Positions 34,926-44,530 of a stretch of 64,000 bases of DNA are shown piece after piece (the stretch's first letter is position 1; every line of letters starts with the position of its first letter). A program made the position numbers and the translations under genes. Source of the stretch: JABWBD01 sp040768665. Lineage in GTDB: Bacteria; Planctomycetota; Planctomycetia; Pirellulales; Thermoguttaceae. The stretch spans positions 14,561 through 78,560 of the forward strand of contig JAXGMN010000059.1 in assembly GCA_040768665.1 (NCBI GenBank), read 5' to 3'. Under the pieces are notes generated by a model. That model was not told where the DNA came from, ran no database searches, and saw nothing but the letters and a program-made list of their open reading frames with translations.

Positions 34926-35016
34926 GGATTTCTCTCCCGGGAGTGTCCATTGGGCAGGCAAGAGAGCGGTTCCTGTCGACGCCTGGTCCCCTGCCGGGCC
35001 GGCGAACGATTACGCT

Positions 35017-36201
35017 CTACCCCTCTTTCTTCTGCGATTTCTCTTCCGGCGGCCCGATCATCTCCTTGAGTTGCTCGTCCAACTGCGAGCCGCGAACACT
35101 GGTGGCCACGACCTTGCCCTTGCGATCGACAAGAACCGTTTCGGGAATGCCCGTCACGCCGTAGCGGGCGCTCATCGGCTGGCCCTTCTTGCCGTCGGCG
35201 CGAGCCTGGTCGTATACGATTGTCCAGGAGATCTCATTCTCTTTGAGAAACTCCTCCAGATCTTCGCGGCTTTCGTCGACGCTGATACCGACCACGTCGA
35301 AACCGCGGTCACGATACTGCTGGTAGAGATCCTGCACGTGAGCGATCTCCTGTCGGCAGGGTCCGCACCAGGTCGCCCAGAACATCACCAGCGTAACATT
35401 GCCGCGGTATTTGGACCAGTCGAGCGGGTCGCCGTCCATGGTGACTCCCTCCAGCTCCATCTGGTTGCCGACGAGTTTCATGCGCCGGGAAATGCCTTCC
35501 ATCTTGCTGCCGAGATCGGCGATCGACTCGTCGTCGCTCTTGGCCAGAATTGTGCCCAGGTCGCCATAGGCTTTGGCGGCAAGTTCGTCGCCCGCTCCCT
35601 GCATGGTCCGCGCGGTGGTGATCGCCAGGCGCACGCCTTCCTCGCTGAGCGGTCCCTCGGCAAGGAACTTCTGGACGCGATCGAGCAGCTTCTGTAACTG
35701 TCCGGGGCCGGTTGCGCGAGACTGAAGCAGTTCTCGCTCGAGCAGGAACGCCTTCATGTCGCGGGCGAGCTCGGGGTGGCCCGCCTTCTTCAGATCCTCC
35801 GGGAATCTTTCGAGCTGCTTCTCGTACTTGTCGCCGTAGCGGGCCAGGTGGTTCAGCGCGACGGCCTTGGAGATGGCGGCCTGCTGCAAGGGTTCGTCGC
35901 CGGGCTTCGCGGCAATGACCTTCTCGGCGGCACGGACGATCGCTTCGTGTTGCTTCTGTTGGAACTGGCGGACCTTCTCGGGTGTCAGCTCCGGCGGCCT
36001 CTGCTCTTCCAGCTTCTGAATGTATTCGAGCAGATCCTCCGGGGCGCCTTCGGGCACGGTGAAGAGGTCCTCCTGAGAGGCCACTTCGGCTTTCTTCTCA
36101 TTCTGCTGGGCTTGAACGGAATCGAGGGCGACGAGTATCAACACGGCCGGAACCAGGAACAGCAATGCGACCGGGGTCGTCGAAAGGTTGCGTTTCATCA
36201 A
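35017..36201 (-). CDS. TlpA/ResA-like thiol-disulfide protein with long helical N-terminal region
   Basis: 394 residues. Signal peptide or anchor LSTTPVALLFLVPAVLILVALDSVQA. Residues 35-245 are charged and helical (ELTPEKVRQFQQKQHEAIVRA and similar), resembling planctomycete TlpA-like proteins. The C-terminal 140 residues are a thioredoxin fold: WATWCGPCRQEI with the active CxxC, GFDVVGISVDESRED, and the cis-proline in GVTGIPETVLVDRKG. It should reduce or shuffle disulfides in the periplasm. No cytochrome-maturation genes are adjacent. A family A repeat lies 52 bases upstream of its start. Confidence 0.92.
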   Translation of the reverse strand: MMKRNLSTTPVALLFLVPAVLILVALDSVQAQQNEKKAEVASQEDLFTVPEGAPEDLLEYIQKLEEQRPPELTPEKVRQFQQKQHEAIVRAAEKVIAAKPGDEPLQQAAISKAVALNHLARYGDKYEKQLERFPEDLKKAGHPELARDMKAFLLERELLQSRATGPGQLQKLLDRVQKFLAEGPLSEEGVRLAITTARTMQGAGDELAAKAYGDLGTILAKSDDESIADLGSKMEGISRRMKLVGNQMELEGVTMDGDPLDWSKYRGNVTLVMFWATWCGPCRQEIAHVQDLYQQYRDRGFDVVGISVDESREDLEEFLKENEISWTIVYDQARADGKKGQPMSARYGVTGIPETVLVDRKGKVVATSVRGSQLDEQLKEMIGPPEEKSQKKEG

Positions 36202-36253
36202 GATCCTCTTTTGTTCAAAGCGATACGGGCAAAATCGACCAGTAGGATAATGT

Positions 36254-36376
36254 GTAACCGTTCACGGGGCGGAAAAGAGGGGGACAGGTCCATGTTTTCG
36301 GCCGACGTCTTTGACGCCAAAATGCTCGAATCGGCCGAAAAATGGACCAGTCCCCGGCCGCCCCGTGAACAGTTAC
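36254..36376. repeat. REP-like palindromic repeat, family A, 123 bp
   Basis: Same length as the copy at 26201. Ends gtaaccgttcacggggc and gccccgtgaacagttac, inner arms GGGGACAGGTCCATGTTTTC and GGCCGAAAAATGGACCAGTC. The central spacer gacgtctttgacgcc is identical to that at 26201-26323. Confidence 0.92.
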
Positions 36377-36483
36377 GATAATGTTTACGCAGATCGCCGC
36401 CAAAGCAAGCCCTTATCCGGCTGTTTTCCGGCCCCAGGGGGGTGCTGCCATTGCGAGTTGAAGGTCGAGAAGTTCGAGCCATT

Positions 36484-37341
36484 TCACTCTGCCGGGACCT
36501 CGCGCGGCGGTGCTTCGGCAAGGAAATGGAGCACGAGCGTAGTGTCTTCGTCGCACTGCTGGGCAAGCTTCAGGTCGAATCTTGCGCCGTAGGGCAAAAC
36601 CTGAACCGGCCGAATCCGGGCCGGGGGTCCGTCCTGCTGGCGGATCGAGACTCTCGGAACCTGTGCAAAGGCCGGACAAAAGGCGAGGTGAACATTGGCG
36701 GTTCGCTGACCGACGGCTACCGGAACGCGGAGCCAGCCGCTGAACGCCTCGCCGCCATCGGGCGAACGGCTGCGGGTCATTTGTTGCAGGACTTCGGCCG
36801 GCAGTTCGTCATCCGGATCTTCTCCGGAGGCAAGTTCGTCCGGGTCGGTCGTGTGCGGGCTTTCCGGATCGGTCAAGACTGCCGAGGCATCCTTCGACGG
36901 CAAAGGCGATTCGTCGGCGCGCGGGGGGGGCACCGATGGCTTCTTCGCAGTGCGAGAGCGCAATGTCCAGAGCACCTCGAGGCAGACGGCCGACCAAAGC
37001 AGGATGAGGCCAAGCGGTGCCGAACCGGGCAGGCTCATCGCCAGGGCCAGAAGGACGATCGCCGCGGTCGTGCCCGCGGACGTAACGAACCAAGGCCGGG
37101 GAAGGAGCAAACGGACCATCGCAGCCGTACCGGCGGTAGCCAGCGCGACGAGTGCAAGCGTCGGAAGATCGAGCGGGGTGGACAGCGCACCCGCCAACCG
37201 CCGAGCGACGAAAACCGGGGCCGCGATCCACAACAGTGCCGCCACGGCAACCGCCACCCAGCGGCCGAAATCCGGCATCAACCGATCGTTGGCGACGGAA
37301 TGCGGCGGAGACTGTACGGCATCGGAGGACGAAGAGGCCAT
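36484..37341 (-). CDS. Hypothetical planctomycete membrane protein
   Basis: 285 residues. Four hydrophobic helices lie between about residues 27 and 127 (for example RWVAVAVAALLWIAAPVFV and LGLILLWSAVCLEVLW). A long acidic/proline-rich linker follows (residues 130-190, DPDELASGEDPDDELPAE), then a compact C-terminal domain (GWLRVPVAVGQRTANVHLAF to the end) that looks like a small beta sandwich. No known family recognised. It follows metK by seven bases on the same strand, so the two are likely co-transcribed. Function unknown. Confidence 0.72.
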   Translation of the reverse strand: MASSSSDAVQSPPHSVANDRLMPDFGRWVAVAVAALLWIAAPVFVARRLAGALSTPLDLPTLALVALATAGTAAMVRLLLPRPWFVTSAGTTAAIVLLALAMSLPGSAPLGLILLWSAVCLEVLWTLRSRTAKKPSVPPPRADESPLPSKDASAVLTDPESPHTTDPDELASGEDPDDELPAEVLQQMTRSRSPDGGEAFSGWLRVPVAVGQRTANVHLAFCPAFAQVPRVSIRQQDGPPARIRPVQVLPYGARFDLKLAQQCDEDTTLVLHFLAEAPPREVPAE

Positions 37342-37348
37342 GGAAGAC

Positions 37349-38548
<1,200 letters not shown>

Positions 38549-38790
38549 GGAAGGGGTCTCCTTAAAAGACGGTGGAAAGGGCTGCGGTGGATCCGCTGGA
38601 TTTCAAACCAATCATTATAGGCCGTTATGCGGAGGACCCGCAACCGCAGCACGATTTCCAGTGCGGCAGGACTTTCCGGCAGGCGGCCCCCCCCTCGCCA
38701 GCCGCACCTTGACAGGTGGAGCAGGTGCCGCCAGACTGATGGGGCGAAACGATAACATGCCTAGGGGACTCACATCCAGGAGGTTGCACC

Positions 38791-39900
38791 ATGTACCGTT
38801 TTATTTGGCTGTACCTGATCTTGGCGCTTGCCGCCGTTCCGGCGGCAGCCGCTGACGCGCTTCTTGAGCACGTCGACGTCTACAAATCGGGAGAAGACGG
38901 CTACAAGATCTATCGCATTCCGGGGGTGGAAACGGCGCGCGACGGAACCTTGCTGGCTTTCGCCGAGGCCCGCAAGTACGGCGGGGCGGACCCCGGGTTC
39001 GGGAAGCAGGACATCGATCTGGTTTTGAAGCGGAGCACGGACGGCGGAAAGACCTGGTCGAAGATGGTCACGATCGAAGATCCGGGAGATTACTGGTCGG
39101 CCGCCAACCCGGCTACGATCACCGACGGCGTCACGGGCAGAGTCTGGGTTTTCTACGCTCGCTGCAAACCGGAACGGAGCACCGTCAGCTCGCGGCCGGG
39201 GACCGACGATCTTCAGACGCTTGCTCGCTTCAGCGAAGACGACGGAGCGACATGGTCCGAGCCCATCGATCTGACGGCGGTGGCCCGCGACCTGCAAGAC
39301 AATCAATGGCGAGCCAGCATCGTCGGGCCCGGCGGCGCAATCCAGACCCGCAGCGGACGGCTGCTGGCGCCGGTTTGGAAGGCACCGTACGGCGTTTTCA
39401 CGATCTTCAGCGACGACCATGGCAAGACGTGGCAACGCGGCAAACTCGTACCGGGCGGGGATCACGGCAATGAAGACCAACTGGTCGAGTTGGCCGACGG
39501 TCGGATTCTGATTGATGTTCGCCAGAGCCGGGGGGACGCCCGGTTTCGGGCCGTCAGCAGCGATGGGGGAGAAACCTGGTCGGAGCCGTTTGCGGGCGAG
39601 GCCGTCACGCCCTGCGCTTGTGCGGTCGAGCGGCTCACGCTGAAATCGGCTGGCGCCGACCGCGACCGGATTCTCTTTACCGGCCCCAAAGGCCCGGGCC
39701 GCAAGACGCTTGTCGCCCGCACGAGCTATGATGAAGGGAAGACCTTTCCGGCGGAGCGGGTCCTTTCCGAGGAGGCGGCCGCCTATTCCGACCTGACGAT
39801 TCTGAAGGACGGAACGGTGGGCTGTCTCTGGGAGCGGGGCAACTACCAGTTTATTACGTTCACGCGTTTCAATCTCGCGTTTCTCGAGCCGGATCGGTAA
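38791..39900 (+). CDS. Exported sialidase (exo-alpha-sialidase, BNR repeats, GH33-like)
   Basis: 369 residues with signal peptide FIWLYLILALAAVPAAAADA. A YRIPG motif (catalytic Arg region) lies at about residue 42. Four Asp-box repeats follow (STDGGKTWSK, SEDDGATWSE, SDDHGKTWQR, SSDGGETWSE), spread over a six-blade propeller, and the late DRDRILFTGP segment fits the third Arg region. It should cleave terminal sialic acids or act on related acidic sugars outside the cell. The TAA stop lies inside a family A repeat that begins at 39897. Upstream, AGGAGG precedes the ATG by about seven bases. Confidence 0.93.
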   Translation: MYRFIWLYLILALAAVPAAAADALLEHVDVYKSGEDGYKIYRIPGVETARDGTLLAFAEARKYGGADPGFGKQDIDLVLKRSTDGGKTWSKMVTIEDPGDYWSAANPATITDGVTGRVWVFYARCKPERSTVSSRPGTDDLQTLARFSEDDGATWSEPIDLTAVARDLQDNQWRASIVGPGGAIQTRSGRLLAPVWKAPYGVFTIFSDDHGKTWQRGKLVPGGDHGNEDQLVELADGRILIDVRQSRGDARFRAVSSDGGETWSEPFAGEAVTPCACAVERLTLKSAGADRDRILFTGPKGPGRKTLVARTSYDEGKTFPAERVLSEEAAAYSDLTILKDGTVGCLWERGNYQFITFTRFNLAFLEPDR

Positions 39901-40015
39901 CCGCTCACGGGGCGGGAGGGGGACAGGTCCATGTTTTCGGCCAGTGTTTCTACTGCCAAGAGGCGCAGGTTGGCCGAAAAATGGACCAGTCCCCTGCCGC
40001 CCCGTACACGGTTAC
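39897..40015. repeat. REP-like palindromic repeat, family A, 119 bp
   Basis: Ends gtaaccgctcacggggcgg and ccgccccgtacacggttac. Inner arms GGGGACAGGTCCATGTTTTC and GGCCGAAAAATGGACCAGTC. The central spacer differs from the other copies. The taa at 39898-39900 is the stop codon of the sialidase gene. Confidence 0.9.
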
Positions 40016-40072
40016 AGCCGGACGGGGTGGGAAGGAGGAGCAAGAGTAGTCTTCTAATCGTGTCGAGAGGTC

Positions 40073-41269
40073 ATGTCACGCGCTTGGGAATTTGAGCTGC
40101 CGACGCGGATCCAGTTCGGTCGCGGAGGCCTGAGGAAAATTGGTGAGACGGTTCGCTCGCTGGGCCGATCCGCGTTGCTCGTGGGCTATCGGGAGAGGAC
40201 CGGCCTCGACGAGGTGTACGAGCGTGCCGAAAGCCTGCTTGCGAAGGCAGGCGTCGCGGTTTCGCACTTCGGGGTCGATCCGGAGCCCGAGGCGGAGAGC
40301 ATTCAGGTAGGGGCGGACGCGGCGCGGGAGGGCGGCGTCGACGTGGTGGTTGCCGTGGGCGGCGGGAGCGTGATCGATGCGGCCAAGGCAGTGGCCGGCC
40401 TGGCCCGGTGCGGCGGGACGCTCTGGCAGTACACGGGCGGGGCTTTCAAAGGCCCGCGGATTTCCGACGCCCTTGCGATCGTTGCCGTGCCGACGACGGC
40501 CGGCACGGGTTCGGAAGTCAGCTCGGTAGCTGTGTTCACGTTTCGCGGCGTCGGCAGCCGTCCGGAGGTGCCGCTGAAGGGAACAATTTCGTCGCCGGTG
40601 TTGTATCCCCGCGTGGCCTTAGTGGACCCCGACCTAAGCGTCGGCGCTCCGCCGCTCGTGACCGCCCGTTGCGGCGCCGACGCGCTGGGGCACGCGATCG
40701 AGGCGAGGATTAGCCGACGGGCGGGACCGATTTCCTCGGCGCTTGCCTGCCGTGCCGTCGGGCAAATTTACCGGAATCTGCGGCGAGCGGTCGACGACCC
40801 GTCGGATCCGCAACCGCGAGAGGAACTGGCATTGGCCGCGACGTTTGCCGGCGCGGCCTTTTCCGCCGCCGGCGTGGTGGTAAATCATGCCATAGCCCAT
40901 GCGCTGGGGGCCGTGCTTGGCACTCCGCACGGCGAGGCCGTGGCCATCGGCACACCGGTCCATTTGCGATACAACGCCCAGCAGTGCCAGAGCGAGTACG
41001 CCGAATTGGCCGATTGCTGCGGCATTGAGGGCGACACGGAAGCGGCGCGCGCGGCTCGATTCGTCGAGGAGGTGACGGAGCTTCTCCGCTCGGTCGGTTT
41101 GCCGCAGGAGATCGAGGCCCGGGCGGGAACGGAAGGTGATCTCATCGAGCAACTCGTCGACAACGCAATCGAGAGCACGTCGGTAGTCCTCTCGTTGAAT
41201 CCTCGCAAGGTGGACCGGGACGCGCTTGCGGGTCTGTTCCGCGAGATCCTGCCGGGTGCGATCAAGTGA
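40073..41269 (+). CDS. Iron-containing (group III) alcohol dehydrogenase
   Basis: 398 residues. It begins WEFELPTRIQFGRGGLRKIGE; NAD-binding AVGGGSVIDAAKAVAGL and PTTAGTGSEVSSVAVF are typical of the family. The metal ligands are Asp in GADALGHAIE (with His) and the two histidines in NHAIAHALGAVLGTPHGEAV. It oxidises or reduces small alcohols/aldehydes with NAD(H) and Fe2+ or a related metal. Neighbours are a sialidase upstream and a methyltransferase downstream; neither indicates the substrate. An ATG at 40073 is followed immediately by the family N-terminus, so the start is sound. Confidence 0.94.
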   Translation: MSRAWEFELPTRIQFGRGGLRKIGETVRSLGRSALLVGYRERTGLDEVYERAESLLAKAGVAVSHFGVDPEPEAESIQVGADAAREGGVDVVVAVGGGSVIDAAKAVAGLARCGGTLWQYTGGAFKGPRISDALAIVAVPTTAGTGSEVSSVAVFTFRGVGSRPEVPLKGTISSPVLYPRVALVDPDLSVGAPPLVTARCGADALGHAIEARISRRAGPISSALACRAVGQIYRNLRRAVDDPSDPQPREELALAATFAGAAFSAAGVVVNHAIAHALGAVLGTPHGEAVAIGTPVHLRYNAQQCQSEYAELADCCGIEGDTEAARAARFVEEVTELLRSVGLPQEIEARAGTEGDLIEQLVDNAIESTSVVLSLNPRKVDRDALAGLFREILPGAIK

Positions 41270-41291
41270 GCCGCGGTCAACGCGAGACGCT

Positions 41292-41365
41292 GAGCGGCCC
41301 GGCTGCCGGCCCTCCGATTCCCGTGACGTCTGGCCGTTGCCCGATTGAGAGCAGCCGGGCTGCTT
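41292..41365. repeat. Palindrome, GCCCGGCTGC family, long loop
   Basis: gagcggcccggctgc (41292-41306) is mirrored by gcagccgggctgct (41351-41364), with about 44 bases between. Related to the hairpins at 555, 32364 and 55047. It lies in the 190-bp gap after the iron-type ADH. Confidence 0.65.
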
Positions 41366-41461
41366 GATGTTCCGGCGGGTGGTCTATTTTTTTCATAAGC
41401 TCGCGGGGAAGGGCTTGCCAAGATCGTTGTGAGTTGACCGCTTTTCCTGCAGTACAGGTGC

Positions 41462-42247
41462 ATGCCCGTGGCAGACGACCCCGTCCGGATGAAATCTTCC
41501 GAAATGGCCGAGACAAAAAGTGCGGGTTCTCCCGTCGACTATGTCCTGAAACCGCCTCCGCGACCCTCGTTCGGACGCTGGAAAAGGCTTGCCTTTTCGA
41601 GGCTCTCGCTCATTCGCGCACTCGAGTACGAGGCGATTTCGAGCGTGGCCTTTTCGGGAAAGGTACTGGATATCGGGGGAGATCGCCGAAGCGGGTACCC
41701 CAAATTCATCCAGGGGTCTCTAAGCTATGAGACGGTGAATTTCAACAGCGAGGCATCCCCCACCTTTCAACTCGATCTCGAACGTGAACTGCCATTGGCC
41801 GATGGTTCGTACTCTCACGTGATCAGCGTGAACACGTTCGAGCATATTTTCAACGACCAACTGGCCGTTTCCGAAGCGATCCGGGTGCTTTCTCCGGGCG
41901 GTACGTTCCACTTTTTCGTGCCTTTTCTGTACCGGGTGCACGGGTCTCCACGCGACTTTCACCGACACACGCCCGAGTGGTGGGGATCGACAATCCGCCA
42001 ATGCGGGATACCGTGCTGCCAAATCATTCCCTTGGTTTGGGGCAAAGTAACTTCCGGCGCCTCCGTTGCCGGAACCGGCCGGTTGGTCCGTGCCGCCGCA
42101 ATGCTTTTCGACATGGCTGATGTCCGATATCTGCTGGCTCGTTCGGCGGAACAGCGCGCCCGAAGTGAGCAGATCAGGACGGCCCGGTTGGCAAACATTG
42201 CGGCGGGGTACCACGTCAGCGGAACGAAGCCGCTCGCGGTAGCGTGA
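41462..42247 (+). CDS. Class I SAM-dependent methyltransferase
   Basis: 261 residues. The SAM-binding loop is VLDIGGDRRSGYPKF (motif I), with ASPTFQLDLERELPLADGSYSHVISVNTFEHIF as motifs II-IV and LAVSEAIRVLSPGGTFHFFVPF as the post-II strand, consistent with the Methyltransf_11/UbiE-like group. No substrate-binding insert that I recognise. An in-frame ATG nine codons downstream is an equally possible start. It faces the terpenoid operon convergently (10 bases to its end), so a role in decorating that product is possible but unproven. Confidence 0.85.
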   Translation: MPVADDPVRMKSSEMAETKSAGSPVDYVLKPPPRPSFGRWKRLAFSRLSLIRALEYEAISSVAFSGKVLDIGGDRRSGYPKFIQGSLSYETVNFNSEASPTFQLDLERELPLADGSYSHVISVNTFEHIFNDQLAVSEAIRVLSPGGTFHFFVPFLYRVHGSPRDFHRHTPEWWGSTIRQCGIPCCQIIPLVWGKVTSGASVAGTGRLVRAAAMLFDMADVRYLLARSAEQRARSEQIRTARLANIAAGYHVSGTKPLAVA

Positions 42248-42257
42248 CAGGTTCGCT

Positions 42258-43187
42258 TCAGCCATTCGGGCCGGCGAGCAAGGCCAGGGTCGCCACGCCG
42301 TAGAAGGTATACTCGACATCCGCAACGTCGTCCCAGACCCCGCCTCGGAAACCACCCTGCGACATCGCCAGATCCTGCACGAAGCGGCGGGCCGCACCGA
42401 GGTTGATTTGAGAAAGCCCCCCCAAGTCGGTGAGCGCGGTGAGGCCGGTGAACGTACTGAGCAGATCGCATACCGGGATCTTCGTGTTGGCTCGCAGGCC
42501 GCCTTCGGCACTCTGCATGCCAACGAGAAACTCGGCGGCTCGGCGGGCGGTCTCGTCGTCGAGACCATCGAGCAGGCGCAGACTGCCGACGGCGGCGGCG
42601 GTCGGATTCGTACCGCTGTGCTTGAGCGGGGCCAGCTCCACGAATCCACCGTCCTCACGCCGGCGCGAGCGGACCAGGGCAGCGATTGCGGGAATATCGT
42701 CGAGAGGAAGTCCGAACTGTTGCAGGCACGAGGAGGCCAGAAAAGTGGCGTAGGTACTGCTATGCCTCGTATGAGGAGTCTTGGCGTAGCCGCCGTCGTC
42801 GCGGCGAAGTTTCCGGAAATAGTCGGAAACGGAGCCGTTGCGGTCGCAACCGGCGAGGGCGAAGGCATCCGATCCGGTGACCAACTCGAGCACGAGCGCA
42901 CTCTGAGCGAGGGCCACGAAGTCGGCAATCCCGACCGGCCGGTGGATTTGCTGCCGAACGAAATCGGCCGCGCGGTCCGCAATACCGTTTTCGAGAGAGC
43001 CCAACAGGGCGAGGCTGCGGAGGGCAAAACTCGTGTAATAGAGATCGCTCGGCCCCTGCCGCCCGGAAAACCCGCCATCGGCATTCTGGGCCGCAGCCAG
43101 GTATGCCGCGTGAGGACGACGGAACGCGCCGGGCAACCGTGTGGCACCGGCGGCGAGGCGCAAGGTGAGGTCTGCGACATAAGACAT
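42258..43187 (-). CDS. Prenyltransferase/squalene-oxidase-repeat protein (single alpha-barrel)
   Basis: 309 residues from the ATG at 43187, two residues before YVADLTLRLA; the longer open frame upstream overlaps the glycosyltransferase and was rejected. Repeated QW-like/PT units: NADGGFSGRQGPSDLYYTSF, KLRRDDGGYAKTP, RREDGGFVEL, SAEGGLRANT and SQGGFRGGVWDD. Size and repeats resemble the beta subunit of protein prenyltransferases more than a full two-domain cyclase, and I see no DxDD. It is the last gene of a four-gene minus-strand cluster (five bases after the glycosyltransferase), so it probably helps make or transfer a prenyl product. Exact reaction unknown. Confidence 0.8.
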   Translation of the reverse strand: MSYVADLTLRLAAGATRLPGAFRRPHAAYLAAAQNADGGFSGRQGPSDLYYTSFALRSLALLGSLENGIADRAADFVRQQIHRPVGIADFVALAQSALVLELVTGSDAFALAGCDRNGSVSDYFRKLRRDDGGYAKTPHTRHSSTYATFLASSCLQQFGLPLDDIPAIAALVRSRRREDGGFVELAPLKHSGTNPTAAAVGSLRLLDGLDDETARRAAEFLVGMQSAEGGLRANTKIPVCDLLSTFTGLTALTDLGGLSQINLGAARRFVQDLAMSQGGFRGGVWDDVADVEYTFYGVATLALLAGPNG

Positions 43188-43192
43188 ATCTA

Positions 43193-44530
43193 TCACCGCG
43201 ATCGCAATGCCGGCGGTGCCGTTGCCTGCACGTCGGCAGGCTTCGACGCGAGCCGTTGGTAGACAGCGGCCGTCCGCTCGGCCATCAGTCCAGCATGATA
43301 GCGATCCCTTACGGCCTGGTGGCCAAGGCGGCCGAACTCCGCGGCCTGGCGGCGATTCTGAATCAGCCCCTTCAAGCATTCTGCAAGCGATTCGGGATCG
43401 TTCGGGCGGCAGAGCACTCCCGCACCGGTATCGCGGATCATCTCGGGAAAAGTGCCATGGTCGGGCAACACGGCCGCCACGCCGCACGCCCAGGCTTCCA
43501 GGACCGGCAATCCTTTGCACTCCCGGTACACCGTCGGCAGGCTCAGGACGTCGAGCGATTGCAGGAACCGGATCTTCTCAGCCAGGTTCAATTCGCCTAC
43601 GTGCTCGAACCGTTCTGCCAGGCCGTCCTTGGCGAGACGCGATCGGATGTCGGCGAGGTACTTGCGGTCGCCCTTTCCCAGGTATCCGGCGACCCGCAAG
43701 CGTGCCGGCGGAACGCTCGGCTCCTTGCTCAGCAGCGAAAAGGCCTCGGCCAGCACGTGCAGACCTTTATCGGGACAGATTCTGGCGAGGAAGCCGATCG
43801 TGAATTCGCCTTCGCTCCGGTCGGCAGGCCGAGGGGCATAGCCCTTCAAATTGAGACCCGCGGGGATCACGTGGAATCGTTCGCGGCGGATTCCGAGATA
43901 CTCCGCCATGGCATCGGCGTAGTAGTCGTTCATCGTGAGCAGGGCCGACAATTCGCGGCACCGCTCGGCCAGCAGATCCCGCGTCTGACGATAGTACGGT
44001 TCGGGCAGGCGCTCGACGAAGCTGTCTTCACCGGTTAGCGTTGCTACGACGGGTATGTTGAGTTTCTCGGCGATTTCGCGGGCCACGCCGACCAGGAGCG
44101 AGGTGGAGAGGTGTACCAGGTCGGGTTTCAATTCGTGGTCGAGCCAAAGAAGCAGTTTGTCGAGTTCCCTGCGCTGCCGCCCATCGTGCCCCCGGAGCAT
44201 CGAGACGGTAAGGGGGCCGAGGTGCCGCGGGTCGGTTGCGGAGGCCATGCTTCCCGCCCAGCGGAGAAGCGCGGGGTGGTCGAAAAGGCGATCCAGCCGC
44301 CAGGGCAAGCGGCGAAACAGGGCCGACATCTGCTGAAGATAAACGTTGATGCCGCCAAGGACGACGTGGTCGATGCTGACGCTCTCGTCTTCGGAGCGGA
44401 GCGGGGTGTAGGCGGGGACCAGCACGACGTCGTGCCCGGCGGTGATGAGGGCGGAGGCGAGGGTGTTGGCGTAGAGGCAGGTGCCGCAGTACATTCCGCC
44501 GGCACCGGCCGCCAGGTGCACGATTCTCAT
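43193..44530 (-). CDS. GT4-family glycosyltransferase
   Basis: 445 residues. N-terminal GT-B half begins MRIVHLAAGAGGMYCGTCLYANTLASAL, a nucleotide-sugar/acceptor fold. The C-terminal half has FTIGFLARICPDKGLHVLAEA and the GT4 donor-binding E-x7-E-like segment in YRECKGLPVLEAWACGVAAVLPDHG. It should move a sugar from an NDP-sugar to an acceptor. Its start overlaps the stop of the DUF116-polyprenyl synthase gene by four bases, and the prenyltransferase-repeat gene follows after five bases, so the product may be a glycosylated terpenoid. This is inference from the cluster. Confidence 0.92.
   Translation of the reverse strand: MRIVHLAAGAGGMYCGTCLYANTLASALITAGHDVVLVPAYTPLRSEDESVSIDHVVLGGINVYLQQMSALFRRLPWRLDRLFDHPALLRWAGSMASATDPRHLGPLTVSMLRGHDGRQRRELDKLLLWLDHELKPDLVHLSTSLLVGVAREIAEKLNIPVVATLTGEDSFVERLPEPYYRQTRDLLAERCRELSALLTMNDYYADAMAEYLGIRRERFHVIPAGLNLKGYAPRPADRSEGEFTIGFLARICPDKGLHVLAEAFSLLSKEPSVPPARLRVAGYLGKGDRKYLADIRSRLAKDGLAERFEHVGELNLAEKIRFLQSLDVLSLPTVYRECKGLPVLEAWACGVAAVLPDHGTFPEMIRDTGAGVLCRPNDPESLAECLKGLIQNRRQAAEFGRLGHQAVRDRYHAGLMAERTAAVYQRLASKPADVQATAPPALRSR

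Noticed and set aside
38549..38790. Possible SAM riboswitch before metK
   Set aside because: Could not find the conserved SAM-I/II/IV core or a matching terminator pair; only an ordinary ribosome site.
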